From: Halobellus captivus
Lineage (GTDB): Archaea > Halobacteriota > Halobacteria > Halobacteriales > Haloferacaceae
Reading direction: 5' to 3'
Length of the DNA stretch: 64,000 nucleotides
NCBI RefSeq assembly: GCF_003697845.1
Contig: NZ_RDQE01000004.1
Location: forward strand, 62,001-126,000
The notes below the pieces were generated by a model. That model made no database searches, was not told where the DNA came from, and saw only the letters and a list, made by a program, of their open reading frames with translations. Positions 34,427 to 42,322 of the stretch are shown here, in pieces. The number at the start of each line of letters is the position of its first letter. Position 1 is the first letter of the stretch. The position numbers were made by a program, and so were the translations under genes.

Positions 34427-36601
34427 ATGACCGGATCGAACGGTGATCGCCCGGGCGACGATCACCCGAACGACGATCGACGGGTGACCTTCGAGACCGA
34501 GGGCGAGACGCTCCACGTCCGCGACGCGATCGAGGGGCAGCGGCTCTCGCTTCGGTTCGACCGGGAGCCGGAGCCGCGGCCCGCGATCACCGACCTGTTC
34601 GCGCTCCCCGTCGACCGGGCGGTGAGCTTCGACGCCGAGTCGTTCTCGATCCCGAAGTACTCGACGGTGAGCGTCCGCGAGTCCGGCGGCGAGTTCGTCG
34701 CCGAACTCAGCGAGGACCTCGCGCTGCCGCGCGGCGCCTACTGTTTCGACGTCGTCGGCGCCACGAAGGCGTTCGTCCGCGCGGTCGACGTCGAGGTATC
34801 GGCGACCGGAATGGCCGACGGCGGGGCCGTCGAGATCGAGTTCGATCGATCGACGACCGTGACCGTCGGCGGGCGGTCGCTTCACACCCGTCCGGAGGCG
34901 ACGATGGTCGTTCCAGACGACCCGGAGGCGCTCATGACGGCGGTGTCGGCGCTCGGCTCGTCGATCGCCGAGGCGTCGCCGGAGCGGTCCTGGCCCACCC
35001 TCCGTGGATACCCACCCCGGATCAGCCGCGGGGGGGCACTCGAGATCCCGGACCACCTCGAGTCCCCGGACGCCGGCGTCGAGATCGCGGTGCCGCCGAC
35101 GTACGCCGACGTCTATCGGATCGCGCCGCTGGCGTACTACCTCGGCGCGACCGTCGTGTCCGGTACGGATCCGGAGCTTCGGCTCGAGAGCGGGTACGTC
35201 GAGCCGCTGCCGAGCGAGGGTCCCGCGCTCGAACGCCGGGTCTCGGAGCTCCTCGGAACGACGCTGTTCTTGGACTCGCTGGCCCGAACCGAGGGGTACG
35301 TCCCCTCGGACCGATACGCGTACGAGCGGATCGGCGGAAAGCTGCCGTTTTACCCGCCGAACCTGGCCGACCGGCCGATGTCCGATCGCCTGATGGAGTA
35401 CCTCGAGGTCGATCCGGAGACCGTCGAGCCGTGCCTCCCCGAGTGGCCGACGACCGCGGTCCTCCGGCCCGGACCGTCGGGGATGGAACTGCTCGGCCAC
35501 CTCGCGCACCTGCTCGCGCCGATCCGGGTTCGCGGGTCGCCTGCGAAGACGAGCGTCGACGGCCGCGAGAATTTCCATGACGGAGGGGAGTCCGTCGGTT
35601 CCGGTTCACCGCCCGCGGCCGCGGTCTCGCCGGCGCTCACGGTCGCGGGCGGAACGCCGAGCCCGGACGACGCGCCGCTGCCGTCCGGCACCGCCGCGGC
35701 GAGCGTCGCCGCGTACGAGAACGAACTGGACCGATCCCGGCCGACGAAAGGCGACCTGTGCGTGTCGTTGATCGCGGACTCGGACGGGCGGGCCCGGGCG
35801 TTCGAGCGAGCCATGACGGAGCCGGGACCGCCCGACGGCGTCGATTCGTGGGAGATTCTCGTCCGGCCGACTCGCGAGGAGTTTCGCGATCGGCTCGCCG
35901 ATCCGGACGTCGGTCTGTCGGCGTGTTCGCTTCCGATCGACGGAACCCGCGTCGCCTGTGCCGACGGCGTCGTGGACGTCGCGGCCCTCGAGCGCGTGCC
36001 GACCACGACCGTGTTCGAGCGCGCCGGGCGCGTCGCGCCGGCCCTGGCGTCGGTGGAGGCCGGATCGCTCGCGTCGCTCGCCGTCGACGGCACGCTCGAC
36101 GCGGAACGGGTCCGCACGCTCGTCGGACTGCTGGCGACCGCGACGCCGCTCGCGGCGAGCGTCGCGATCGCGCGGGTTCGAGAGCACGCCGGGGTCCGTC
36201 TCGCCGGCGATCCGTCGGCGATCGCGGTCACGCCGGAGCGTGCGGGCGCTCAGGGGTTGGTTCGGGTTCGTTCGCGCTCGGAGACGGAACACGCGGTCAC
36301 GTGGCGGTCGCTCCCGTCGGTCGAGGCGCGAGTCGGCACGGAGTACCATCCGCTCTTCGAGTGGGCGGACACCGTTCCGGAACTCATCGGCACGGAACGC
36401 GAGGCTCCACGACCGCTCTCGACCGCGGAGGTGCTCGACCTCGTCCCCGAGGCCGACAGCGTCGTCGACCTCAACGGCACGGTCGTCTTCGAGCGGGACG
36501 GACTCACCGCTGACGACGTCCGGCTGTCGGCCCGGCGGGCGCTCGCCGACCGGTCGGCGTCGTCCGGGGACGGGATCTCCGTCCGGTTCGACGGGGAGTG
36601 A
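34427..36601 (+). CDS. Large haloarchaeal protein with a degenerate CHAT-like domain
   Basis: 724 residues; no signal peptide or membrane helix. N-terminal half (about 20-365) is an uncharacterised haloarchaeal domain with VPPTYADVYRIAPLAYYLGATVV (222-244). A disordered linker (370-435) leads to a region (441-600) whose order and spacing follow haloarchaeal CHAT (caspase-like) domains: DLCVSLIAD, then CADGVVDVAALE, ASVEAGSLASLAVDG, and LVGLLATATPLAASVAIARVREHAGVRLAGDP. Where active homologues have a GH histidine and an NAC cysteine, this protein has LSACSLPID (498-506) and FERAGR (530-535), so protease activity is probably lost. Start at 34427 supported by GTCATACG near 34397. Confidence 0.6.
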   Translation: MTGSNGDRPGDDHPNDDRRVTFETEGETLHVRDAIEGQRLSLRFDREPEPRPAITDLFALPVDRAVSFDAESFSIPKYSTVSVRESGGEFVAELSEDLALPRGAYCFDVVGATKAFVRAVDVEVSATGMADGGAVEIEFDRSTTVTVGGRSLHTRPEATMVVPDDPEALMTAVSALGSSIAEASPERSWPTLRGYPPRISRGGALEIPDHLESPDAGVEIAVPPTYADVYRIAPLAYYLGATVVSGTDPELRLESGYVEPLPSEGPALERRVSELLGTTLFLDSLARTEGYVPSDRYAYERIGGKLPFYPPNLADRPMSDRLMEYLEVDPETVEPCLPEWPTTAVLRPGPSGMELLGHLAHLLAPIRVRGSPAKTSVDGRENFHDGGESVGSGSPPAAAVSPALTVAGGTPSPDDAPLPSGTAAASVAAYENELDRSRPTKGDLCVSLIADSDGRARAFERAMTEPGPPDGVDSWEILVRPTREEFRDRLADPDVGLSACSLPIDGTRVACADGVVDVAALERVPTTTVFERAGRVAPALASVEAGSLASLAVDGTLDAERVRTLVGLLATATPLAASVAIARVREHAGVRLAGDPSAIAVTPERAGAQGLVRVRSRSETEHAVTWRSLPSVEARVGTEYHPLFEWADTVPELIGTEREAPRPLSTAEVLDLVPEADSVVDLNGTVVFERDGLTADDVRLSARRALADRSASSGDGISVRFDGE

Positions 36602-36688
36602 GTCGAGGACGGCCGGGTCCGTGGACGTCCTCTCGAGGTCCGCGAACCCGACCGGGTGTTTTTGAATCCCGGCGACCAACCGTCATCC

Positions 36689-36838
36689 ATGCCACAGATA
36701 CACCTCGACGAGTCGACCGTCGAGCGGCTCGACGCGCTCCGGATCGACGACGAGGAATACGACGAGATCGTGAACGAACTCATCAACATCTACGAGGCCG
36801 AGGAACTGGCGCTGTTCCGCGGCAGCGACGTGGAGTGA
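36689..36838 (+). CDS. DUF7557-type small protein (49 aa)
   Basis: MPQIHLDESTVERLDALRID continues EEYDEIVNELINIYEAEEL and ends acidic. The strand followed by two helices is reminiscent of ribbon-helix-helix/antitoxin-like folds, and the sequence matches the haloarchaeal DUF7557 group as I remember it. No toxin gene is adjacent. A T-rich element (36657-36665) is at leaderless promoter distance from the ATG at 36689. Function unknown. Confidence 0.7.
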   Translation: MPQIHLDESTVERLDALRIDDEEYDEIVNELINIYEAEELALFRGSDVE

Positions 36839-36896
36839 TCTCGACTCCGACCGTCGAACGCGCGGTTTAACCGTCCAGACCCACGATCGGATCGAC

Positions 36897-37937
36897 ATGA
36901 GCGGGTCCACGGAGGGCGACCTCACCAAGACGGGGATGTCGCTGAAACACGACCGAGAGTGGGACTACGAACTCGACCGGATCGTCGAGGCCATCGAGGA
37001 GCGGAACGCGAGCAAGGTCGGCCTTCAGTTCCCGGAGGGGCTCAAACGCCGCGGCCCGCAGGTCGCCGACGACCTCCGCGAGGTCGCCCCCGACGACGTG
37101 ACGTTCATGCTGTCGGGCCAGCCGTGTTACGGCGCGTGCGACCTCGACACCTACCTGATGCGCCGGACGGACGTGTTCGTCCACTTCGGCCATACGCCGA
37201 TGAAGGAGTCCGACAGCATCGTCTACGTGCCGCTGTTCTCCAACGTCGACCCCTTCCCGATCATGGAGGAGTCTCTCGCGGAGCTTCCGGACCCCGAGGA
37301 GGACCCCGACGTCGGGCTGGTGACGACCGCCCAGCACATGAACCGCTTCGAGGAGATGACCGACTGGCTCGAGGCGCGCGGCTACGAGGTCCACACCCGC
37401 CGAGGCGACGACCGGCTCACCAAGGAGGGGCAGGTGCTCGGCTGTAACTACGCCTCCGCGGACATCCCGGCCGACCGGGTACTGTACGTCGGCGGCGGGA
37501 AGTTCCACCCGGTCGGGCTCGCGATGGAACACCCCGAGAAGACCGTCGTCATCGCCGACCCCGTCAACAACGCCGTGTCGATCGCGGAACACGACCAGTT
37601 CCTGAAACAGCGGTACGCCTCGGTCCACAAGGCGATGGACGCCGAGAAGTGGGGCGTCATCTTCTGTACGAAGATCGGCCAGGGACGGTGGGAGACGGCA
37701 CAGGAGATCGTCGAGAACAACGAGAACGCCTACCTCATCACGATGGACGAGGTCACCCCCGACCGCCTGCGGAACTTCGACATGGACGCGTTCGTCAACA
37801 CCGGGTGTCCCCGGATCACGACCGACGACGGCCCGCGGTTCCACAAGCCCATGCTGACCCCCGGCGAGTACGAGGCCGCGATCGGCGAGCGGCCCCTCGA
37901 CCAGATCGAGTTCGACACGTTCCACGACACCTGGTGA
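36897..37937 (+). CDS. dph2: Diphthamide biosynthesis enzyme Dph2
   Basis: 346 residues. Non-classical radical-SAM enzyme that transfers the 3-amino-3-carboxypropyl group of SAM to the His of elongation factor aEF2. The three cluster cysteines are in GQPCYGACD (C77; C81 is an additional one), LGCNYASA (C183) and NTGCPRI (C304), spaced as in archaeal Dph2. GTTTAAC at 36865-36871 lies 26-32 bases before the ATG, a leaderless promoter. Confidence 0.95.
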   Translation: MSGSTEGDLTKTGMSLKHDREWDYELDRIVEAIEERNASKVGLQFPEGLKRRGPQVADDLREVAPDDVTFMLSGQPCYGACDLDTYLMRRTDVFVHFGHTPMKESDSIVYVPLFSNVDPFPIMEESLAELPDPEEDPDVGLVTTAQHMNRFEEMTDWLEARGYEVHTRRGDDRLTKEGQVLGCNYASADIPADRVLYVGGGKFHPVGLAMEHPEKTVVIADPVNNAVSIAEHDQFLKQRYASVHKAMDAEKWGVIFCTKIGQGRWETAQEIVENNENAYLITMDEVTPDRLRNFDMDAFVNTGCPRITTDDGPRFHKPMLTPGEYEAAIGERPLDQIEFDTFHDTW

Positions 37938-37960
37938 GCCGCTGGCGGTCGACCGACCCC

Positions 37961-38119
37961 CTACCGGAAGGACGGCGGGTCGTGGTCGTCGTCGAGGAAG
38001 TAGCTGTCCGAGTCGGGATCGAAGTACACTTGGAGTGCCCGTATCGACCCGACGAACGCGGCGAACGCCACGACACCGAACCCGACGAGGCCGTAGAGGA
38101 GGACGATAGCGAGGGACAT
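37961..38119 (-). CDS. Small single-span membrane protein (52 aa)
   Basis: One membrane helix (LAIVLLYGLVGFGVVAFAAFVGS, about 3-25) followed by IRALQVYFDPDSDSYFLDDD and a short acidic end. ATG at 38117-38119, TAG at 37961-37963, filling the gap between dph2 (convergent) and the LOG-like gene upstream on the same strand, 22 bases from its stop, so probably cotranscribed with it. The VYFDPDSDSYFLDDD tail looks evolutionarily constrained. Function unknown. Confidence 0.65.
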   Translation of the reverse strand: MSLAIVLLYGLVGFGVVAFAAFVGSIRALQVYFDPDSDSYFLDDDHDPPSFR

Positions 38120-38141
38120 CGGTGGGCGCTACGCGACGCTT

Positions 38142-38645
38142 TCACATACCGTTTCCGGCATATTTCTCGTCCCCGACGGCCCCCTCCACGTAGTCGACCG
38201 CCTTGCTCGGCGACCCGGCCGCTTCGACGCCCTCCACGTCGTGCGTGTCGATCCCCGCGACCGCCCGACCGTGTGCGAGCGCGAGCCCGATCTCCGAGAG
38301 AGTTCCGGGACCGCCGTTCACCGCGACCGCGGCGTCGCCGTTCATCACGACGAGCGCGTTGCGGGCGTGACCCAATCCGGTCGCGATGGGGATCGTGACG
38401 TACGGGTTCGCGTCCTCGCGGCGGTCGGTCGGCAGGATCCCGATCGTCTCGATGCTCGAGTCCTCGTCGCCGTCCTCGTCGTCCTCGTCCGCCTCGCGGG
38501 CTCCTCGACAGACCGCCTCCATCACACCGCCGAGGCCGCCGCAGACGACCGTGTGGCCGCGATCGGCGAGTTCAGCTCCCAACTCCTCCGCGACCGCCGC
38601 CGTCTCGGGCGGGATCGAACTCCCGCCGATGACGCTGACTCGCAT
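38142..38645 (-). CDS. TIGR00725/LOG-like nucleotide-binding protein
   Basis: 167 residues from the ATG 38643-38645 (an upstream in-frame start would add seven unlikely residues). Rossmann-like fold beginning MRVSVIGGSSIPPE, with GGLGGVMEAVCRGA and the NGGPGTLSEIGLAL motif, a variant of the PGGxGTxxE motif of cytokinin-activating LOG and lysine-decarboxylase-like proteins. The family may hydrolyse nucleoside monophosphates; the role in archaea is unknown. Confidence 0.82.
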   Translation of the reverse strand: MRVSVIGGSSIPPETAAVAEELGAELADRGHTVVCGGLGGVMEAVCRGAREADEDDEDGDEDSSIETIGILPTDRREDANPYVTIPIATGLGHARNALVVMNGDAAVAVNGGPGTLSEIGLALAHGRAVAGIDTHDVEGVEAAGSPSKAVDYVEGAVGDEKYAGNGM

Positions 38646-38740
38646 ACCTAGGAGTCTCCCACGGGGGCACAAAAACCGGAGGTTCCCCCGAGGCGACCGC
38701 CTCCGATATCACTTAGGGGTGTCGCGCCGATCGGCCGACG

Positions 38741-39622
38741 ATGACCTCGATCGGCCTGATCGGCGTCGGCTACATCGGCAAGGGGTTCGTCGACCGCTTG
38801 CGTGACGCGGGATATCCCGTGACGGCGTTCGACGTCGACGACGACCAGGTGGCGTACGCGACCGATCGCGGCGCTCGCGCCGCGGGAAGTCCCGCCGAGG
38901 TCGCCCGGGAAACCGACGTGGTGGTCCTCGCACTGCCCGGCTCGCCCGAGGTCGAGGCGACGATGGAGGGCGCGGACGGGTTACTCGCGGAGTTCTCCCG
39001 GGGACAGCTCCTCGTCGACGCGTCGACGACCCACCCGGACACGTCGGTCGTCTGTGAGGAACTGTGTGCCGAGGCGGGAGCCGACTTCGTCGAGGCGACG
39101 ATCACGGGCGGCTCGCCGCGGGAGGGATACCACGTCATGGCCGGAGGATCCCAACGGGCCTACGATCGAGCCGAGGAGGTTTTGGACGTGATCGCGGACG
39201 ACCACGTCCGTATCGGGCGAGTCCCCGACGCGACGGTGTTCAAGCTCGGACTCCAGATGCGCTACGCCGGCCACCACGCGGTCGACGCCGAGGTCGTCGA
39301 GTTCGTCCGTGACAACGGGGTCGACCCGACGCCGTTCACTGATTTCCTCGAGTTCGACATGTACGAGGGGTACTTCACCGGCGAGTTCGGCCAGGCGATG
39401 GAAGGCCTCGGAACGCTGGCCATCTGGAACAAGGACCTCGGCTACGTCCGGGAGTTCGCCGACGAACGGGGCACCGCGCTCCCGTTGACCGGCGTGGTCC
39501 ACGAGGCGTACAAGGCGACGTCGCGCCGGATCAGAGACGGGGAGGGCCACGCCTCGGCGCTCGTCACGTACTGGATGCTGCTCAACGACAGGGAGGGCGA
39601 GTTCGACCCGACGACGGAATGA
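38741..39622 (+). CDS. 3-hydroxyisobutyrate dehydrogenase-family oxidoreductase
   Basis: 293 residues. N-terminal Rossmann GLIGVGYIGKGF (5-16), DVVVLALPGSPEVEATM, VDASTTHPDT, TITGGSPREGYHVMAGG, and the catalytic Lys in VFKLGLQM. Acts on a beta-hydroxyacid (hydroxyisobutyrate, tartronate semialdehyde or similar) with NAD(P). The C-terminal all-helical domain is complete. The substrate loop reads TGGSPREGY rather than the usual SGG-x4-A, so substrate preference may differ. No pathway neighbours. Confidence 0.85.
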   Translation: MTSIGLIGVGYIGKGFVDRLRDAGYPVTAFDVDDDQVAYATDRGARAAGSPAEVARETDVVVLALPGSPEVEATMEGADGLLAEFSRGQLLVDASTTHPDTSVVCEELCAEAGADFVEATITGGSPREGYHVMAGGSQRAYDRAEEVLDVIADDHVRIGRVPDATVFKLGLQMRYAGHHAVDAEVVEFVRDNGVDPTPFTDFLEFDMYEGYFTGEFGQAMEGLGTLAIWNKDLGYVREFADERGTALPLTGVVHEAYKATSRRIRDGEGHASALVTYWMLLNDREGEFDPTTE

Positions 39623-39678
39623 CCCGGCGACGGAGTGACCCGCTGAGACGGCTCCATGCTCCGACGCTTTGATCGTCG

Positions 39679-40095
39679 CTACGGGTCGTCCTCCCGTATC
39701 TCCACGTCGTGGACGCCGTCGCGGAGCGTCGCCCGTTCGATCTCGCGAAGCTCCTCCGCGGTCGCGTCCACCGTCGCGAAGTGGTTGCCGGCGAGTTCCC
39801 CCGCGGGGCTCTTGAAACACGTCGGCCCGCAGGGGAGGAGGATCTCCTGTTCGTTCCGATACCCCGGGTACAACAGGAGGTCACCGCGCGACGGGTAGAC
39901 CGTGTGGTTCTCCCGGGGGATCTCCGGGAGGTCGATCTCGTCGATGTTTATCCAGGTGGCGATGCCGCTCCAGCGGACGTGCATGAGCTCCGACTCCAGC
40001 GGCAGGAACTCGCGGACCGCCGCGACCGATTCGGGCGCCCGGTCCTCGTGGAGCTCGGCCGTGAACGTCGTTCCGTCGATGTCAATCGTTATCAT
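39679..40095 (-). CDS. DUF3830-family cyclophilin-like protein
   Basis: 138 residues from the ATG 40093-40095. Starts ITIDIDGTTFTAELHEDRAPESVAAVREFLPLE, with HVRWSGIATWI and PSRGDLLLYPG: the cyclophilin-like beta barrel of DUF3830/TM1367-type proteins. The ILLPCGPTCFKSPAGELAGNHFA segment is typical of the DUF3830 branch. Isomerase activity is not established for this branch. An upstream in-frame extension is non-homologous and rejected. Confidence 0.75.
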   Translation of the reverse strand: MITIDIDGTTFTAELHEDRAPESVAAVREFLPLESELMHVRWSGIATWINIDEIDLPEIPRENHTVYPSRGDLLLYPGYRNEQEILLPCGPTCFKSPAGELAGNHFATVDATAEELREIERATLRDGVHDVEIREDDP

Positions 40096-40301
40096 GGGTT
40101 GACCTCGTGTCGTGTGTGTCGGCGGCGGGCGAAGTGTTAACGATGTCGTCGGTGCGGGTATCGGTCGGTTCATCCGATGACGCAGGTTCATATCCCATAT
40201 GGTTCGATTTTCCCGTCGAGAGAATGTGAATCAGGGATCTCTCGGAATCGAAATCGATACTGAGGTGAAACGTTTTTAAGCGTCGGGCGAGGACTGACGT
40301 T

Positions 40302-40961
40302 ATGAGATACGATACCGTCGTCTTCGACAACGACGGTGTTCTCGTCGGCCGCACGCGCTTCGACGTGCTCCGGGAGGCTACCCGGGACGCGTTCGAGGAG
40401 TGCGGCGTCGACGACCCCGACCCCGACGACGTAGAGCGGATGACGATCGGCGCGACCCCCGGCAGCGTGGGGACCGTCTGTCAGACGTACGACCTCGATC
40501 CGGGGTCGTTCTGGCGGACGCGCGACGACGTGGTCTCGAGAGCCCAACAGCAGGAGGCCCGCGCGGGCCGGAAGACCCCCTACGACGACCTCGACACCCT
40601 CGAGGAGCTCGACGTGAAGATGGGGATCGTCTCCTCGAACCAGCAGGCGACCGTCGACTTCCTCGTCGACCACTTCGACGGCTTCGAGGAGTTCGGCGCG
40701 GCCTACGGCCGCGAGCCAACGATCCACAGCCTCCAGCTCCGGAAGCCGAACCCGCACTACCTCGAGCGGGCGCTCGGCGATCTGGACGCCGGCTCGGCGC
40801 TCTTCGTCGGCGACAACGAGTCCGACGTGAAGGCCGCGGAGAACGCCGGCGTCGACTCCGCGTTCATCCGCCGCCCGCACCGCCGCGACTGGGAACTCAA
40901 CGTCTGGCCCACCTGGGAGATCGAGACGCTGGACGACCTCTTCGACGTCTGTGGCGTGTGA
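40302..40961 (+). CDS. HAD-superfamily hydrolase
   Basis: 219 residues. Motif I VVFDNDGVLV (nucleophile D9, acid/base D11; Asn replaces the usual middle Leu/Met), motif II MGIVSSNQQ, motif III Lys in LRKPNPHYL, motif IV FVGDNESDVKAAENAG. A phosphoglycolate-phosphatase-like small-molecule phosphatase; substrate unknown. TTTTTAAG at 40273-40280 is 22-29 bases upstream of the ATG, so leaderless. Divergent from the DUF3830 gene. Confidence 0.88.
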   Translation: MRYDTVVFDNDGVLVGRTRFDVLREATRDAFEECGVDDPDPDDVERMTIGATPGSVGTVCQTYDLDPGSFWRTRDDVVSRAQQQEARAGRKTPYDDLDTLEELDVKMGIVSSNQQATVDFLVDHFDGFEEFGAAYGREPTIHSLQLRKPNPHYLERALGDLDAGSALFVGDNESDVKAAENAGVDSAFIRRPHRRDWELNVWPTWEIETLDDLFDVCGV

Positions 40962-41030
40962 CGGCCGGGAGGTCGTTACACCGACTCCGACCGGCCCGAT
41001 AGACGCCGAGGACTGCCGGTCTCGACCCGC

Positions 41031-42206
41031 ATGACCCGACGAACCTTCGGGACGCTCTGCGGGCTCGTCTTCCTGATCAACCTCGGACGCGTCGCGTTCG
41101 CGCCGCTCGTCCCGACGATCGGCTCGGAGTTCGGCGCGAGCCCCGCGGTCGTCGGCTCCGTCACGACGCTGGTGTGGCTGGGGTCGGCGCTCCCGCGGAT
41201 CCCGGTCGGTTACCTCCTCACGCGAGTTCCGAGACACTACGTCGTGTTGGGATCCGGGCTCGTGCTCGCCGCCGCCGCGACCTTCACCGGCAGCGCCGAG
41301 TCCATCCGGGCGCTACGGATCGGCGCGCTCTCCATCGGGCTCGCCTCGGGGGCGTACTTCGTCGCGGCGGTTCCGCTCGTCGCCGAGCTCTTCCCGAGCG
41401 GACGCGGCCGGGCCATCGGGATCCACGGAGCCGCGAGCCAGCTCGCGGCCGTGATCGCTCCCGGCGTGGTGGTCGGAGTCCTTCTCGTCTCGGGCTGGGG
41501 CGACGTCTTCCGGCTGCTCGCGGTCGGGGCGCTCGCCGTCACCGCCGTCCTGTTCGTCGTGCTCCGACGGGACCCGCTTCCCGCGAGCGCGGGCGCCGAC
41601 CGCGACTTCCGGTCTGCGCTCTCCCACTGGCGGGTCATCCTCCTCGTGATCGTCGTCGTGGCCGCCCCCGGATTCGTCTGGCAGGGCGTGTTCAACTTCT
41701 ACGTCACGTACCTGACCGGGACCAAGGGACTCTCGACCCCGTTCGCGAACTCGCTTCTCACCGTCGTCTTCGCGGCCGGGCTGCCCGCGTTCTGGTTCGG
41801 CGGCCAGCTCGCCGACCGGCTCCCGCAGATCCCGTACCTCCTCGGGATCCTCGTCTCCTTCGCCGGATCGCTCCTCGGGCTCGTCGTAGCCGAATCCGCC
41901 GTGACGATCGTCGCCGCCACCGTCGCGATCGGCTTCGTGGCCCACGCGATGTTTCCCGCTGCCGATACGTTCCTGCTCGACTCGCTTCCCGCGGACAACC
42001 GTGCCAGCGCGTACGCCGTCTTCAGCGGGATCGCCCTGCTCTTCGAATCGACCGGCAGCGGCGCGCTCGGCGTCGCGGCCGAGCGAGCCGGGTTCGACGC
42101 CGCGTTCGTCGCCGGCGGGCTCGGCGTCCTCACGGTCGCGGTCGTGCTCGGGACCCTCCACGCCGGCAGGGGACTCCCCGGCGGACGCGGGACCGTCGGT
42201 CAGTAA
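41031..42206 (+). CDS. MFS transporter
   Basis: 391 residues, twelve helices. Starts TFGTLCGLVFLINLGRVAFAPLVPTIGSEFG; the loop motif GYLLTRVPRHYVVLG, AELFPSGRGRAIGIHGAASQLAAVIAP in helices 4-5 and GGQLADRLPQIPYLLG between helices 6-8 are major facilitator features. Closest in feel to NarK/NreB-like or drug-efflux groups, but the nitrate-transporter signature is absent. Substrate unknown. Confidence 0.83.
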   Translation: MTRRTFGTLCGLVFLINLGRVAFAPLVPTIGSEFGASPAVVGSVTTLVWLGSALPRIPVGYLLTRVPRHYVVLGSGLVLAAAATFTGSAESIRALRIGALSIGLASGAYFVAAVPLVAELFPSGRGRAIGIHGAASQLAAVIAPGVVVGVLLVSGWGDVFRLLAVGALAVTAVLFVVLRRDPLPASAGADRDFRSALSHWRVILLVIVVVAAPGFVWQGVFNFYVTYLTGTKGLSTPFANSLLTVVFAAGLPAFWFGGQLADRLPQIPYLLGILVSFAGSLLGLVVAESAVTIVAATVAIGFVAHAMFPAADTFLLDSLPADNRASAYAVFSGIALLFESTGSGALGVAAERAGFDAAFVAGGLGVLTVAVVLGTLHAGRGLPGGRGTVGQ

Positions 42207-42322
42207 CTCACGACTGATCCCGTTGACCCCCTCCGTGGACTCCCGTAAACGGGAACGATCCGACGGCGATCCCCCGTGCTCGCTCTGAAGGTTTAACCGG
42301 GGTCGGGCGTAACCCGGGCGTA

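Noticed and set aside
36689-36838. Toxin-antitoxin pair at the DUF7557 gene
   Set aside because: The small protein could be antitoxin-like in fold, but the neighbours are a CHAT-like protein and dph2; no toxin gene is adjacent.
41031-42206. Nitrate/nitrite transporter (NarK) assignment linked to the nos cluster
   Set aside because: The nitrate-signature motif is missing and the gene is 9 kb from nos; left as a generic MFS protein.
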